Assembly (NCBI RefSeq): GCF_015840715.1 | Contig: NZ_CP060397.1 | Coordinates: 248,001-312,000, forward strand | Origin: Synechococcus sp. CBW1004 | Lineage (GTDB): Bacteria > Cyanobacteriota > Cyanobacteriia > PCC-6307 > Cyanobiaceae | Reading direction: 5' to 3' | Length of the DNA stretch: 64,000 bases | Shown: positions 27,027 to 38,876 of the stretch, piece by piece | How the letters are laid out: each line of letters starts with the position of its first letter | How positions within the stretch are numbered: the first letter of the stretch is position 1 | Program-made: the position numbers and the translations under genes | Notes under the pieces: model-generated | The model's database searches: none | The model's input: the letters and a program-made list of their open reading frames with translations, nothing else | Told to the model about the DNA's origin: nothing

Positions 27027-27161
27027 CCCGCAGGTTGGGAGGTCGGCCTTGGCGGACCGGAAGGCAGGCCTGTGAGCTGCCATCAATCGGTCGCCCCCGG
27101 TCATGGGCTGGCAGGGGGGAGCGGGGAGTGACGGACTTGCGCCGCTGGAATGCCCACGACC

Positions 27162-27232
27162 CTGATGGAGCGGGGCGCATGCCCTGGAGTCAGCAGGGCA
27201 ATGCTGCAGGGGGAAACCAAGACCTCCATCAG
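27162..27232. ncRNA. Candidate structured RNA element (nested stems)
   Basis: An outer perfect 9-bp stem CTGATGGAG (27162-27170) / CTCCATCAG (27224-27232) encloses an inner stem GCATGCCCT (27177-27185) / AGGGCAATGC (27195-27204) with one bulged A. The strand is not determined: on the minus strand it would lie 57 bases beyond the glgC stop as a 3'-UTR structure. Fold seen by eye only; no known RNA family matched. Confidence 0.35.
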
Positions 27233-27288
27233 AAGGGCTGTGGTGCCAGGTGGTTCCTATGGAACGCATGAAGGTCCTGTCGTGAGAT

Positions 27289-28584
27289 TCAGATCACCGT
27301 GCCATCGGCGATCGTGCCGTTCTTGACGATCACCACGATGCCATTGCGGATGTAGAAATTGAGCTCCGGCCGATCGGCCTCCTCGACGCGATCCTTGTTG
27401 ACGATCGTGACGTTTTCACCGATGCGCACGTTCTTGTCAAGGATCGCCCGCTTCACGGTGGTGCCTCGGCCCACGCCAATGGGAATGCCCCCGCGCTGGC
27501 GCAGCAGCGCACGCTCCTCCATTGATTCGAAGTAATCGGCTCCCATCACGAGAGTGTCCTGCAGGACCACCTCATCTTCGACGCGCGTCCGCACACCAAG
27601 GACGCAATGGTGAATGCTGCAGGCCTTGAGCAGGGATCCCTCACCGATGATCGACTCGGTGACCTGGGCATCCTGCATCTTGCTGGGGGGAAGATAGCGG
27701 GGACGGGTGTAGATCGGGAATTTCTCGTCGTAGAAGGAGAAGGCCGGATTGGGTTGTTCTGTGAGTGCCAGGTTGGCCTCATAGAAAGCCCCGATCGTGC
27801 CGATATCCTCCCAGTAGTCATCGAAAAGGTAGCTCTGCAGGTTGTCGCCTCGGTGCAACGCCTCGGGGATGATCTCCTTGCCGAAATCGGTGGCGGATGG
27901 GTGCTTCGCCAACAGATCGAACAGCGTTGCACGGCTGAAGACGTAGATCCCCATCGAGGCCAGATAGGGCCGCTTGACAGCTTCTTCCGGCGTCAGGCCG
28001 AGCCTTGCGGTATCCACCTGCATCGCTTCGAGATCGGCTCCTTTGGGCTTCTCGCGGAATTCGCGGATGCGTCCATCCGGGGTTGTTCGCATCAGTCCGA
28101 AGCCTTCTGCCTGGGCGGCATCGACAGGCAGGGCGCCGACACTCAGGTGGGCACCGGTGTCGATGTGGTGCTGCACGAAGGCGCTGTAGTCCATCCGGTA
28201 GAGCTGATCACCGGACAGAATCAGATAATGGTCAACGTCCCATTCCTGGAACAGCCACTGGTATTTGCGAACAGCATCTGCAGTGCCCTCAAACCAACTG
28301 GGGCTGTCGGGGGTCTGCTGGGCGGCAAGCACCTCGACAAAACCCTGGCCGAAGCCGGCCGAGAGGTCGTAGGTCATCGTCAGGTGACGATTGAGTGAGG
28401 CGCTGTTGAACTGCGTCAGGACGTAGATCTTGTTGATCTCGGAGTTGATGCAGTTGCTGATGGGAATATCAATCAGACGATACTTGCCGGCCAGGGGGAC
28501 TGCCGGTTTGGCCCGCATCTTGGTGAGGGGATAGAGGCGGGTTCCTGCGCCCCCTCCGAGAATGATCGCCAGAACACGCTTCAT
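27289..28584 (-). CDS. glgC: Glucose-1-phosphate adenylyltransferase
   Basis: ADP-glucose pyrophosphorylase, committing step of glycogen synthesis. 431 residues. Nucleotide site [70 protein letters not shown]; the C-terminal left-handed beta-helix repeats ([34 protein letters not shown]) are intact. Allosteric 3-PGA activation and Pi inhibition are known for cyanobacterial enzymes. Same strand as gnd-pgl and hemA; 101 bases downstream of hemA. Confidence 0.97.
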   Translation of the reverse strand: MKRVLAIILGGGAGTRLYPLTKMRAKPAVPLAGKYRLIDIPISNCINSEINKIYVLTQFNSASLNRHLTMTYDLSAGFGQGFVEVLAAQQTPDSPSWFEGTADAVRKYQWLFQEWDVDHYLILSGDQLYRMDYSAFVQHHIDTGAHLSVGALPVDAAQAEGFGLMRTTPDGRIREFREKPKGADLEAMQVDTARLGLTPEEAVKRPYLASMGIYVFSRATLFDLLAKHPSATDFGKEIIPEALHRGDNLQSYLFDDYWEDIGTIGAFYEANLALTEQPNPAFSFYDEKFPIYTRPRYLPPSKMQDAQVTESIIGEGSLLKACSIHHCVLGVRTRVEDEVVLQDTLVMGADYFESMEERALLRQRGGIPIGVGRGTTVKRAILDKNVRIGENVTIVNKDRVEEADRPELNFYIRNGIVVIVKNGTIADGTVI

Positions 28585-28685
28585 CGAACCAGGGACCCCT
28601 TATCTCACCGCGCTGACCGTACAGGAAGGCGGGGCATCGGCGCGAGTGCCCCGTACACTTCGAAGCACGCTCCCTGTGGAGTGTC

Positions 28686-29996
28686 TCAGGCTTCGCCGCC
28701 GGCTTCGTTGAGCTCGAACAGCTCCTCCATGACCTTCATCGCCAGGTGGCGTTGCTGGCGCGGCTGAGGCGCCCGCAGACGCGTCACCGGTGTGTGCAGG
28801 ATCTTGTTGATGATCCCCTTGCTGAGGGCTTCCACCACCTTGCGCTCCCGGGCCGACAGGTCGGGGCCCATGCGACTGAGGGCCTTCTGCAGTTCCTGCT
28901 CGCGGATGTCCTCGAGGTGATGGCGCAGCCGGTTGACGAGTGGCACGGCCTCAAGACCATCCCACCACTCGAGAAACTGACGGGCTTCCTCGGCCAGCAG
29001 GCCCTCGGCCTCCTGGGCGATCTCTCGCCGTGATTCCTGATTGCGTGCCACCACCTCCTGCAGGTCGTCCACGTCGAACGCATCGACGCCCTGCAGTTCA
29101 CCTGCATCGGGGCTGATGTTCCGAGGCACGCCGATGTCGATGAGCATCAGGCTCGAGCGCCGATTCAGGGCAGCCAGGCGGTCAGCGGTGATGATCGGCT
29201 CCTCGGCGCCGGTGCTGGTGAACACCAATGAGCAGGTGCTCAGGCAGTGGTCGAGGTCGCTGAGTGGGCGGCACTGCACCGGCAGCGCGGGAAAATCAGC
29301 CGCCAGGGCCTCGGCGCGCTGCACGGTGCGGTTCAGGAGCACGGCACCCCGGCAGCCCTTGGCCTGCAGGTGTTGCAGCAGCAGCCGGGCCATGCGACCG
29401 GCGCCCACCACCGCCACCTGCTCATGATCGAGGGGCACCAGCTCGTCGATCCCGCGACTCTGGCCGACCTTCAGCTGAGCGAGCTCGACCGCCGCCGAGC
29501 TGATCGACACGGCGCCCGTGCCGAGATTGGTTTCGGTGCGCACCCGTTTGCCGGTGCTCACCGCCTGGGTGAGCAGGCGGTTAAGGATCGGGCCGATGGA
29601 GCGGTGCTCCTGGCCCAGCCGCACCATCTTCTTCACCTGGGAGAGAATCTGCCCCTCGCCCAGCACCAGGCTGTCCAGACCGGCGGCCACCCGCAGCAGA
29701 TGGGCCACCGCCTCTTCGTGATGGAAGGTGAAGAGGTGGGGGCTGAGGTCGTCGACGCTGAGCCCCGACACCTGGCTCAGGAAGTCGCCCACGGCGGAAA
29801 TGCCCAGCTCCGGATGACGGAGCAGGGCATAGATCTCAAGGCGGTTGCAGGTGCTGAGGATTGAGGCCTCCAGCACCTGTTCATCGGACCGGAGTCGCTG
29901 GAGAGAGCTCTCCATCGTCTGCTCGGGGATGCTGAGCCGCTCTCGGATCTCCACCGGAGCCGTGCGATGGCTGAGACCGACGACGGCGATGTGCAT
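28686..29996 (-). CDS. hemA: Glutamyl-tRNA reductase
   Basis: First committed enzyme of C5 tetrapyrrole synthesis (heme, chlorophyll, bilins). 436 residues from ATG 29996 (MHIAVVGLSHRTAPVEIRER). Catalytic Cys C50 in LSTCNRLEIY; HLLRVAAGLDSLVLGEGQIL is the substrate-binding helix; VVGAGRMARLLLQHL is the NADPH fold; the C-terminal dimerisation helices follow. A long upstream in-frame extension overlaps the fbp region and is rejected. 37 bases downstream of fbp, likely co-transcribed. Confidence 0.96.
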   Translation of the reverse strand: MHIAVVGLSHRTAPVEIRERLSIPEQTMESSLQRLRSDEQVLEASILSTCNRLEIYALLRHPELGISAVGDFLSQVSGLSVDDLSPHLFTFHHEEAVAHLLRVAAGLDSLVLGEGQILSQVKKMVRLGQEHRSIGPILNRLLTQAVSTGKRVRTETNLGTGAVSISSAAVELAQLKVGQSRGIDELVPLDHEQVAVVGAGRMARLLLQHLQAKGCRGAVLLNRTVQRAEALAADFPALPVQCRPLSDLDHCLSTCSLVFTSTGAEEPIITADRLAALNRRSSLMLIDIGVPRNISPDAGELQGVDAFDVDDLQEVVARNQESRREIAQEAEGLLAEEARQFLEWWDGLEAVPLVNRLRHHLEDIREQELQKALSRMGPDLSARERKVVEALSKGIINKILHTPVTRLRAPQPRQQRHLAMKVMEELFELNEAGGEA

Positions 29997-30033
29997 GGAG
30001 AGGGGGATACGGGACCTGGGGGTCGAGGAGGGC

Positions 30034-31038
30034 TCAGTGCAGCGCGATCGACTGGGCGCCATCCTTGATGTGCACGGTGGTGGTGAACCGGGCCGTGTTG
30101 TCCAGGGTGCTGATCACCAGGGAACTGGTGCGGGTGCAGTCCTTCTCGAACTTGACGCCGTCGAACAGCAGGCCATCGGTGATGCCGCTGCCCGCGAAGA
30201 TCACGTTCTCGCCGGAGGCCAGCTCGTGGGCCTCGTACACCTTGTCGGGATCGCTGATGCCCATTTCGGCCAGGCGGGCCAGGTTGCCCTCCTTGGTCAG
30301 GTCCGCCCACTCGGAGGTCTGGGCCACGGCGGGGTCATAGACCAGCTGACCCTGGAAGTGACCGCCGAGGGCGCGCAGGGCTGCGGCGGAGATGACGCCT
30401 TCGGGGGCGGCGCCGATCCCCATCAGGCAATGGGTGCCGGTGCCGGCGAAACCGCAGGCGATGGCGGCCTGCACGTCACCGTCGGAGATCGGCTGGACGC
30501 GGGCACCGGTGGCGCGGATCTCCTTGATCAGATCCTTGTGGCGAGCACGGTCCATGACGACGATCACGAGCTCATCCTTGGGCACGCCCAGGCACTGGCT
30601 GAGGATCTCGATGTTCTCGGTGGCCGACTTGCGGATGTCCACCTTGCCCTTGGCGGCCGGGGGAGCGGCCAGTTTCTTCATGTAGAAGTCGGGCGCGTTG
30701 AACAGACCGCCCCGATCGGAAGCAGCGAGCACCGCCATGGAGCCGCGCTGGCTGTTCGCGCAAAGGTTGGTGCCCTCGCAGGGATCCACGGCGAAGTCCA
30801 CGCCCGGGCCGACACCGCTGCCCACCTCTTCTCCTATGTAGAGCATCGGAGCCTCATCGCGCTCGCCCTCGCCGATCACGATGCGACCCTGCATGGGAAT
30901 GGTGCCCATGCGCTTGCGCATGGCCTCCACAGCCGCGGCGTCAGCTTCGTTCTTGAGCCCCATGCCGGTCAGCCGGGCGGAGGCGATGGCGGCCTGTTCG
31001 ACGACCTCGAGAATTTCCTGGATGAGGGAGCGATCCAC
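30034..31038 (-). CDS. glpX: Class II fructose-1,6-/sedoheptulose-1,7-bisphosphatase
   Basis: Dual-function Calvin cycle phosphatase (FBP/SBPase) of the GlpX type. A GTG at 31038 ([20 protein letters not shown]) gives 334 residues, the usual length; an upstream ATG adds a Cys-rich tail without family support. Metal/substrate motifs: [58 protein letters not shown] and [13 protein letters not shown]. Upstream of hemA on the same strand, and divergent from rpe; a TACGAT -10-like element on the minus strand lies at 31161-31166. Confidence 0.95.
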   Translation of the reverse strand: MDRSLIQEILEVVEQAAIASARLTGMGLKNEADAAAVEAMRKRMGTIPMQGRIVIGEGERDEAPMLYIGEEVGSGVGPGVDFAVDPCEGTNLCANSQRGSMAVLAASDRGGLFNAPDFYMKKLAAPPAAKGKVDIRKSATENIEILSQCLGVPKDELVIVVMDRARHKDLIKEIRATGARVQPISDGDVQAAIACGFAGTGTHCLMGIGAAPEGVISAAALRALGGHFQGQLVYDPAVAQTSEWADLTKEGNLARLAEMGISDPDKVYEAHELASGENVIFAGSGITDGLLFDGVKFEKDCTRTSSLVISTLDNTARFTTTVHIKDGAQSIALH

Positions 31039-31189
31039 GGCAGTCCGGCGGGGGATGGGGGGAGAACTTCCGGCGGAGGTGCCTGACGTGCCTGCATGGC
31101 AGGCCCTTGAGGGCCGCAGGCACCAGCAACAGCAGGCCCTCTCGGGCTGGAAGCCGGGCAATCGTATCAGCGCGGGGAGGTCGGCTCCT

Positions 31190-31195
31190 TACAAT
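31190..31195 (+). promoter_or_regulatory. Candidate -10 box for rpe
   Basis: TACAAT lies 29 bases upstream of the rpe ATG in an otherwise GC-rich divergent region. No good -35 hexamer at 17-base spacing, which is common in cyanobacterial promoters. Low certainty. Confidence 0.35.
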
Positions 31196-31224
31196 CCAGG
31201 CCCCCTGCGCCCCGGCGGACAACC

Positions 31225-31908
31225 ATGAGCAACAAACCCCTGGTGGTATCCCCCTCCATCCTGTCCGCTGATTTCTCGCGGCTCGGCGACGACGTGCGCG
31301 CCGTCGATCAGGCCGGCGCCGACTGGATCCACGTCGATGTCATGGATGGCCGCTTCGTGCCCAACATCACCATCGGTCCGCTGATCGTCGAGGCCCTGCG
31401 CCCCGTGACGACCAAGCCTCTCGACGTCCACCTGATGATCGTCGAGCCTGAGAAATATGTGCCCGAGTTCGCCAGGGCCGGCGCCGACATCATCTCGGTG
31501 CAGGTCGAGGCCTGCCCGCACCTCCACCGCAACCTCGCCCAGATCAAGGAGCTGGGCAAGCAGGCCGGTGCCGTCCTCAACCCCAGCACCCCGATCGATA
31601 CGCTTGAGTATTGCCTCGAGCTCTGCGATCTGGTGCTGATCATGAGTGTGAACCCCGGCTTCGGCGGCCAGAGCTTCATCGAGAATCAGGTGCAGAAGAT
31701 CCGCGATCTGCGTCGCCTCTGCGATGAGAAGGGCCTGGATCCCTGGATCGAGGTTGACGGCGGCATCAAGCCTGCCAACGCCTGGCAGGTGATCGAAGCC
31801 GGCGCCAATGCGATCGTCAGCGGTTCCGGTGTCTTCGGTGCCTCGGATTATGCCGAGGCGATCCAGGGCATCCGCACCAGCCGCCGCCCTCAGCCCGCGC
31901 TGGTCTGA
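31225..31908 (+). CDS. rpe: Ribulose-phosphate 3-epimerase
   Basis: Interconverts ribulose-5-phosphate and xylulose-5-phosphate in the Calvin and pentose phosphate pathways. 227-residue TIM barrel. [32 protein letters not shown] (metal His and catalytic Asp), [22 protein letters not shown] and DGGIKPAN are the family signatures. Divergent from the fbp/SBPase gene and ended by an intrinsic terminator. Confidence 0.97.
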   Translation: MSNKPLVVSPSILSADFSRLGDDVRAVDQAGADWIHVDVMDGRFVPNITIGPLIVEALRPVTTKPLDVHLMIVEPEKYVPEFARAGADIISVQVEACPHLHRNLAQIKELGKQAGAVLNPSTPIDTLEYCLELCDLVLIMSVNPGFGGQSFIENQVQKIRDLRRLCDEKGLDPWIEVDGGIKPANAWQVIEAGANAIVSGSGVFGASDYAEAIQGIRTSRRPQPALV

Positions 31909-31946
31909 ATCCCGCCATCGCCATCCCTGCTCGAATCCGGTTCCAG

Positions 31947-31979
31947 AGCCCCTCTCGCTCGCAAGGCGGAGGGGCTTTT
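31947..31979 (+). terminator. Rho-independent terminator of rpe
   Basis: AGCCCCTC (31947-31954) pairs with GAGGGGCT (31969-31976), with additional CGC/GCG pairing inside, followed by TTTT. Confidence 0.85.
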
Positions 31980-32198
31980 CAGCCGGTTTCTGTGGAGATG
32001 TCGGCAGCCGAATCCTGGTGCATCCGAGTGTTCGCGTTCAGGAATGGGAGCAGGGAAGGATCAGATGTTCCAGATAGAGACCTTCTGACCCGACGGAATG
32101 GGCGGGACCATCAAGCGGATCCGGCTTTCCCGGACACTCAGAACTGCATCAGCCGCACAGCCGGCTTGCTCACCGCACGGGATGCAACAGGCACCTCC

Positions 32199-32705
32199 TC
32201 ACCGAGGATCCCGTTTGCTGTGGATCCAGGGCCAGGGAGTGTTCAGCGGCACGATGTCGACCACCAGGACCCTGGCAGGAACATGGCCCGCATTGCGCCA
32301 CCAGTGCGTGACCCCGCTCGCTTCGAAAGCTACCTCTCCGGGACCGACCACGAGAGGGGAGAAGCCTGGATGTCGCCGCTCGGTCATCTGCCCCTCGAGA
32401 ATGTATGCCACCCCGGGGCGTTGGTCATGGCGGTGCAGGGCGATGGTGCCACCTGGGGCAATGATCAGCTCCCGCACCCGCAGTTCCCGGCCACGCAGCC
32501 CGCTGAACTCCTGCTCGAGAGGCTGGCCTCCCAGCTGTTTCACGGCCAGCACCCCCTGGGTGACGGCTGATCCAGGGGCGGGCACCAGGTTTTCGTGCTC
32601 CGGAACCACGGTGGTCCGCGGATGGCCAAGGGATGGAGCGACGTTCAGGAGCGAGGACGTGGCCACCAGCACAGGGATGACGGCGAGAGCGGCATGGCTG
32701 ATCAT
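32199..32705 (-). CDS. Secreted cupin-domain protein
   Basis: From ATG 32705, 168 residues. N-terminal signal peptide (MISHAALAVIPVLVATSSLL). The cupin fold has the metal motif APGGTIALHRHDQRPGVAYI and second motif EASGVTHWWRNAGHVPARVL; the His spacing fits metal binding. Substrate unknown; probably periplasmic. Earlier in-frame Met codons extend to 32780 with a Cys-rich leader that looks non-coding. About 290 bases of non-coding sequence separate it from rpe (convergent). Confidence 0.75.
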   Translation of the reverse strand: MISHAALAVIPVLVATSSLLNVAPSLGHPRTTVVPEHENLVPAPGSAVTQGVLAVKQLGGQPLEQEFSGLRGRELRVRELIIAPGGTIALHRHDQRPGVAYILEGQMTERRHPGFSPLVVGPGEVAFEASGVTHWWRNAGHVPARVLVVDIVPLNTPWPWIHSKRDPR

Positions 32706-32866
32706 CGGCATCTGCCTGAACGAACAGCATCTCATCCCATCCTGGTTGAGACAAGGAGCCGGACCACACCCCCAACACACGGCCCGGCTCGATCAAACGA
32801 TCAGCGAGTGGTGAACCCGGGTCACTGAGGCTGGCGCCACAGTAAGCACTCCGTTCAATCAGGGGA

Positions 32867-33778
32867 CTAGCTCCCGAAGAACCACCCGTAGGAATGGAGA
32901 CCGATGCCCAGAAGATTCACCCCGATGTAACACACGGCAATCACGACAAGGCCTGCGGTTGCAACCAGAGCCGGCTTCCTTCCCTGCCACCCGCGGATCA
33001 GCCGGGTGTGCAGATAGGCGGCGTAGACGAGCCAGCAGATGAGTGCCCACGTCTCCTTGGGGTCCCAGCTCCACCAGCTGCCCCAGGCCTCGTTGGCCCA
33101 CACGGCTCCGCTGACCAGGCCCACCGACAGCAGCAGGAAGCCGACGGTGATCGTGCGGTAGCTGAGGCTGTCGAGCTGTTCGCTGATGCGGAAGGTGGTG
33201 CTGCTCAGGGACATCGCTCCCGGACCGTCGCTGGCGAGTGCAGCCTGGCGGTAACCGCCGCTGCCGATCGAACTGCTGCGCAGCTCGAGGACTTCGTTGC
33301 GGTCGGTGAACAGCACCGCAACGCTCAGCAGCGAGCCCACGAGCAGCGCGGCGTAGCTCAGCATGATCACACTCACATGCATCACCAGCCAGCTCGAGCG
33401 CAGGGCGGGCACCAGCGGGGAGGCCTGCTGCAGCTGATCGGGCAGGGCGAAGCTGGCGAAGGCCACGCAGCCCAGGGCCATCGGAGTGGCTGCCGCCGGA
33501 ACCAGAGGACTCGGCCAGGCACGCTCGACGAGCAGCTGGGTGATCGTGCATCCCCACGCCAGGAAGCAGAGCGACTCGTAGAGGTTGCTGATCGGGAAGT
33601 GGCCCGAATCCCACCAGCGCAGGACCAGCTGGGCGGTGAGAACCAGATTGGCTGCCGCCACCAGAAGGCGCACCCAGGGGCTGTTGGTTCCGCCGCTGAG
33701 TGACCAGAAGGAGAGAGGGAGCACCAGCAGCAACAGGCCGAAGGCCACCAGGCCAAGGGCGACAACCGAATCGTTCAC
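32867..33778 (-). CDS. ccsA: Cytochrome c biogenesis protein CcsA
   Basis: System II cytochrome c synthase subunit that delivers heme to apocytochromes in the thylakoid lumen. About 303 residues from GTG 33778 ([14 protein letters not shown]); in-frame starts at 33856 (GTG) and 33895 (ATG) are possible and would overlap the lptBF end. About eight TM helices. The tryptophan-rich heme motif [20 protein letters not shown] is intact, along with conserved His residues ([30 protein letters not shown]). Immediately downstream of lptBF on the same strand. Confidence 0.93.
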   Translation of the reverse strand: MNDSVVALGLVAFGLLLLVLPLSFWSLSGGTNSPWVRLLVAAANLVLTAQLVLRWWDSGHFPISNLYESLCFLAWGCTITQLLVERAWPSPLVPAAATPMALGCVAFASFALPDQLQQASPLVPALRSSWLVMHVSVIMLSYAALLVGSLLSVAVLFTDRNEVLELRSSSIGSGGYRQAALASDGPGAMSLSSTTFRISEQLDSLSYRTITVGFLLLSVGLVSGAVWANEAWGSWWSWDPKETWALICWLVYAAYLHTRLIRGWQGRKPALVATAGLVVIAVCYIGVNLLGIGLHSYGWFFGS

Positions 33779-33848
33779 GCGCAGTTCGTCTGACGGGCCC
33801 AGTCTGCCGCCCGGCCCGCTGGGGTGCGCAGCCTGCTGATGGAGGATG

Positions 33849-35915
33849 TCACCGACTGGCCTGCCGGAGCAACCAGACGCCCGCACCGAGGCCAAGAATC
33901 ACCGGCAGCCAGGCGGCCGGGATCGGGGCCAGGGTGCCATTGATGCCGAGCGAACTGAAGATGAACGACATCAGGTAATAGCCGAAGATCAGGAGCACGC
34001 TGATGCCGAAGCCCTGACTGCGACTGGTGCGGCTGTGGGGGCGCACACCGAGGCTGCTGCCGATCAGGCCGAACACCAGGCAGATGGCCGGAAAGGCGAA
34101 TTTCTCCTGGATGCGCACCCGCAGGCGGCGAGCCTCCTTGTTGTTGTTGGCCTCCCGCAGCAGCCGCTCGGCCCGCCTGGCCTGCCCCACGGTCATCAAG
34201 GAGGCATCGGTGGGTAGTTTGGCCACCTCCTGGGGATCACGGCTGAGCGGATAGAGATAGCGGTCGAACTGTGCAGAGGTGGTGCCGCCGGTGCGCTCAT
34301 CGATATTGAGGATGCGCCCGTCCCGGAATTCCCACATCCCTTTGTCATCGTTCCATTCCCCGGTTTCGGCCATCAGCATCTGACGCTGGCCGAGGCGGGA
34401 GAAATCGATCAGAGTCACATCCCGCATTTCACCCTGTCGGTATTTGCGGGCATAGAAGATGTGGGTGAGCTGCCGGGTCGATTCACCGTCCTCCAGCTTG
34501 ATGCGGCCGAAGCGTGAATAGAGGATGTTGTCGCCCTTGTCGCTGGAGATCGCCCGTCCGAGGGCACGTTCGAGCGTGTTGGTGGCCGCCAGGTTGGACC
34601 GGGGCACGATCAGGTCGTTGAACACGAAGGTGAGCAGGCTCATCACCACGGCCAGCACCAGGGCCGGCACCACCATCCGCCTCGTGCTCACGCCGACGCT
34701 GCGCAACGCGGTCAGCTCCGAACTCCCCGAAAGACGGCTGTAGGCCAGCAGGGTGGCCATCAGTGTGGCCATGGGGAAGGACAGCACCAGGAAACCCGGG
34801 AGCCGCAGCAGCAACACCAGCATGGCGGTGATGAGCGGCAGCCCGGATTCGGCCACCCGCCTCACCAGCTCGAACACGACGCCCACCGACAGCGAAACGG
34901 CGGTGAAGGCTGCGATGCCGAACAGCAACGGGCCCATCAGTTCGCCCGTGAGCCAGCGATCCAGCAGGGGGATGCGGCGAACCCATGGCCGCAGCGGCTG
35001 GATCAGCTTCTGCAGCGCCTGAGAGAGCGGCCGGCTGCGGTCGCGCAGCTGCCTCTGCCAGGTGCTGCGACGCCGGGCCGGGCTGGATGCGCTCAGGCCC
35101 GATGGTGCGATGGGGAGAGGTTCGGGTTCGGGGGGATCCGCCGGAATCGGCTCGATCGGATCACCGCCCCAGAACCCCGGTGTGGCGAGCAGTGCGAAGG
35201 TTTCTCCCAAGTAGTGGCGCCGCACCAGCGGGTTCGCGGCCACCTCGGCGGAGCTGCCGGAGGCGAGCAGCGATCCTTCGGTGAGGATGTAGGCCCGGTC
35301 GATCGTCGCCAGGGTTTCGCGCACGTTGTGATCGGTGATCAGGACCCCCATGCCGCGCTGACGCAGGACGTGGATGAGGCCCTGCAGATCGGCCACCGCC
35401 AGTGGATCGACGCCTGCGAACGGTTCGTCAAGCAGCAGGTAGCGCGGACCTTCCGCTCCGACCGCGAGGGCGCGGGCCACTTCACAGCGACGCCGTTCGC
35501 CACCGGAGAGCTGATAGCCGAGCCGGTGCTGGAAGGCGCCGAGATGGAAATCCTCGATCAGTGTTTCGAGCCGTTCGCGTTGCAGCTCCTTCGGTGTGCC
35601 GCTCTCTGCGAGCACGAGTCGCAGGTTGTCGCGCACCGACAGCTGCCGGAACACGCTCGCCTCCTGGGGGAGATAGCCGATGCCGCGGCGGGCTCGCACC
35701 GGCATCGGCAGGTCGGCCACCGACTCACCGTCCAGCAGCACATCCCCCTCATCGGGGCGCAGCAGCCCGGTGACGAGGTTGAAGGTCGTGGTTTTGCCGG
35801 CGCCGTTGGGTCCCAGCAGACCGACGACCTCGCCGGGATGGAGGTCCAGGCTCACATTGGCCACCAGGAGGCGGCCCCCCAGGGTGATGGCCACCCGATC
35901 CAGGGCCAGGCTCAT
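33849..35915 (-). CDS. Fused LPS-export ABC ATPase (LptB) and permease (LptF/G)
   Basis: One 688-residue frame contains a complete LptB ATPase and a complete LptF/LptG-type permease. ATPase (1-246): Walker [10 protein letters not shown] at 35-43, signature LSGGERRR at 136-143, Walker [13 protein letters not shown] at 159-170, H-loop LITDHN at 192-197. A Pro/Arg-rich linker (about 247-315) follows. The permease (about 316-688) starts at [19 protein letters not shown], with TM helices, a periplasmic beta-jellyroll part ([20 protein letters not shown]) and C-terminal TMs. No stop or frame change occurs across the junction (34970-35177). The start overlaps the lptA stop (TGATG). The two are normally separate genes; a homodimer would give B2F2. 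Confidence 0.93.
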   Translation of the reverse strand: MSLALDRVAITLGGRLLVANVSLDLHPGEVVGLLGPNGAGKTTTFNLVTGLLRPDEGDVLLDGESVADLPMPVRARRGIGYLPQEASVFRQLSVRDNLRLVLAESGTPKELQRERLETLIEDFHLGAFQHRLGYQLSGGERRRCEVARALAVGAEGPRYLLLDEPFAGVDPLAVADLQGLIHVLRQRGMGVLITDHNVRETLATIDRAYILTEGSLLASGSSAEVAANPLVRRHYLGETFALLATPGFWGGDPIEPIPADPPEPEPLPIAPSGLSASSPARRRSTWQRQLRDRSRPLSQALQKLIQPLRPWVRRIPLLDRWLTGELMGPLLFGIAAFTAVSLSVGVVFELVRRVAESGLPLITAMLVLLLRLPGFLVLSFPMATLMATLLAYSRLSGSSELTALRSVGVSTRRMVVPALVLAVVMSLLTFVFNDLIVPRSNLAATNTLERALGRAISSDKGDNILYSRFGRIKLEDGESTRQLTHIFYARKYRQGEMRDVTLIDFSRLGQRQMLMAETGEWNDDKGMWEFRDGRILNIDERTGGTTSAQFDRYLYPLSRDPQEVAKLPTDASLMTVGQARRAERLLREANNNKEARRLRVRIQEKFAFPAICLVFGLIGSSLGVRPHSRTSRSQGFGISVLLIFGYYLMSFIFSSLGINGTLAPIPAAWLPVILGLGAGVWLLRQASR

Positions 35916-36427
35916 GGCAGCAGGGCCGGCGCAGGAGCGGCGGTTCCACCAGGCTGGGAGGGTTGCAGGCGAAGGCGGCTGTAGACCTGCCTGCCGCTCT
36001 GGGGTTCAGCCACCAGGCGCTCGCTGTCGAGGCGATACACCAGCCGTTCGGCACGGATCCTCTGGCCGTCCTCGTCGATGACGTCGACGTCACCGGTGAG
36101 CACCAGGCGTCCCTCCTTGGAGTAGTACTGCGCCTGGCGCGAGGTCGCCACCATGCGGCGATCGGGGTACGTGATCCGCACGTTGCCGGTGGCGGTCACC
36201 ACCCCGGTGCGGTTGTCGGCCTGCTGGCTGTCCGATTCGATCGTGACCATCCCGGCATCCGGACCGGCCGGGGCAGCGGTCGAGGCGTCCGATCCGGAAG
36301 GGCTGGCTGCGACGGAGGGTGGCACCCCAGCGGCCGATGCCGGTGCGGGGCGTGGCATGGTCAGAGCCAGCACCGCGGGAAGTGCTCCGAGGGAGAGGAG
36401 GCCGAGGAGCGGCCAGGCGCTGCGCAT
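35912..36427 (-). CDS. LptA/OstA-like LPS transport protein
   Basis: From ATG 36427, 171 residues. Signal peptide (AWPLLGLLSLGALPAVLAL) and an Ala/Pro/Ser-rich spacer, followed by the OstA/LptA jelly-roll: MVTIESDSQQADNRTGVVTA, GNVRITYPDRRMVATSRQAQ, GRLVLTGDVDVIDEDGQRI and RAERLVYRLDSERLVAE. Periplasmic bridge for LPS. Its stop overlaps the start of the fused lptB-lptF gene, so it belongs to the same transport unit. Downstream of the DUF309 gene. Confidence 0.9.
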   Translation of the reverse strand: MRSAWPLLGLLSLGALPAVLALTMPRPAPASAAGVPPSVAASPSGSDASTAAPAGPDAGMVTIESDSQQADNRTGVVTATGNVRITYPDRRMVATSRQAQYYSKEGRLVLTGDVDVIDEDGQRIRAERLVYRLDSERLVAEPQSGRQVYSRLRLQPSQPGGTAAPAPALLP

Positions 36428-36492
36428 GCGTGAAAAGGCCTGTGACGGGAGTGATCTGCAGGGCAGATCATGGCCGGCACTGAAGAAGTGCC

Positions 36493-36920
36493 TCAATTTA
36501 CCGGTGGATGCTGCAGCGTCCTCACCAGATGCGGAAGAGACAGAGTGTCTGTCGGCTCATCGTGCTGCAGCGCCTTCAGCCAGAGCCGCAGGCTCTGGCG
36601 CAAGGGGATCAGTTCGATGCCGAGGCCGCGTTCCCCGCAGCGAGCCAGCCGCCCGAGGGCCTCACCGATCAGCACCGTGGCCCCACGCCGGTTGCCGCGC
36701 TCGAGATGCAGCTGAGCCACGGCGGCCTGCAGCAGACCCTGAAGGAGAGGCCTGCTGTCGCCCTGGGTCTCGTGCCAGAGCTCCTCGAAGCCGTCGTGGC
36801 AGGCGTACCACTCACCGCGGTTGAACAGGCTGATCGCCTCGGCGAGGCGAGGATCCGCCAGCAGGCGGATGTCCTCGCTGTCGCCATCCCGTTGCGTCTC
36901 GGGCGGTGCGGAGATGGAAC

Positions 36921-36924
<4 letters not shown>
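36493..36924 (-). CDS. DUF309 domain protein
   Basis: A 143-residue cytoplasmic protein. FNRGEWYACHDGFEELWHET and LLQGLLQAAVAQLHLERGN, with RGATVLIGEAL, are the DUF309 signature, a helical TPR-like fold of unknown function. It overlaps the typA stop by four bases (ATGA) and is 65 bases upstream of lptA, so all may share a transcript. Confidence 0.9.
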
Positions 36925-38762
<1,838 letters not shown>

Positions 38763-38876
38763 CGATTCGCTTTGTGACGGATTGAAGCGATTATTGATCT
38801 TACCGCGCGACGCGCCAGGCTCATCGCGAACCCGGGCGGTGGTTTGGCTGGTCCCGCCTCCTCAGGCAGCTGGTCT

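Larger units (their letters stand above)
26647..27288. other. 642-base non-coding region between glgC and gnd
   Basis: No credible gene. It carries two notable dyads: a 9-bp perfect stem at 26999-27026 and a nested pair of stems at 27162-27232 (separate entries). It must also hold the gnd-pgl promoter and the glgC transcript end. I found no T-run suitable for an intrinsic terminator. Confidence 0.6.

Noticed and set aside
26647..27288. Coding potential in the gnd-glgC spacer
   Set aside because: Short frames here have Arg/Pro-rich shadow composition, no RBS and no recognisable family.
34970..35177. Frameshift or missed stop joining lptB and lptF
   Set aside because: The frame runs through without disturbance and the linker has normal Pro/Arg/Ser coding composition; from the sequence alone there is no sign of error, though reads should be checked.
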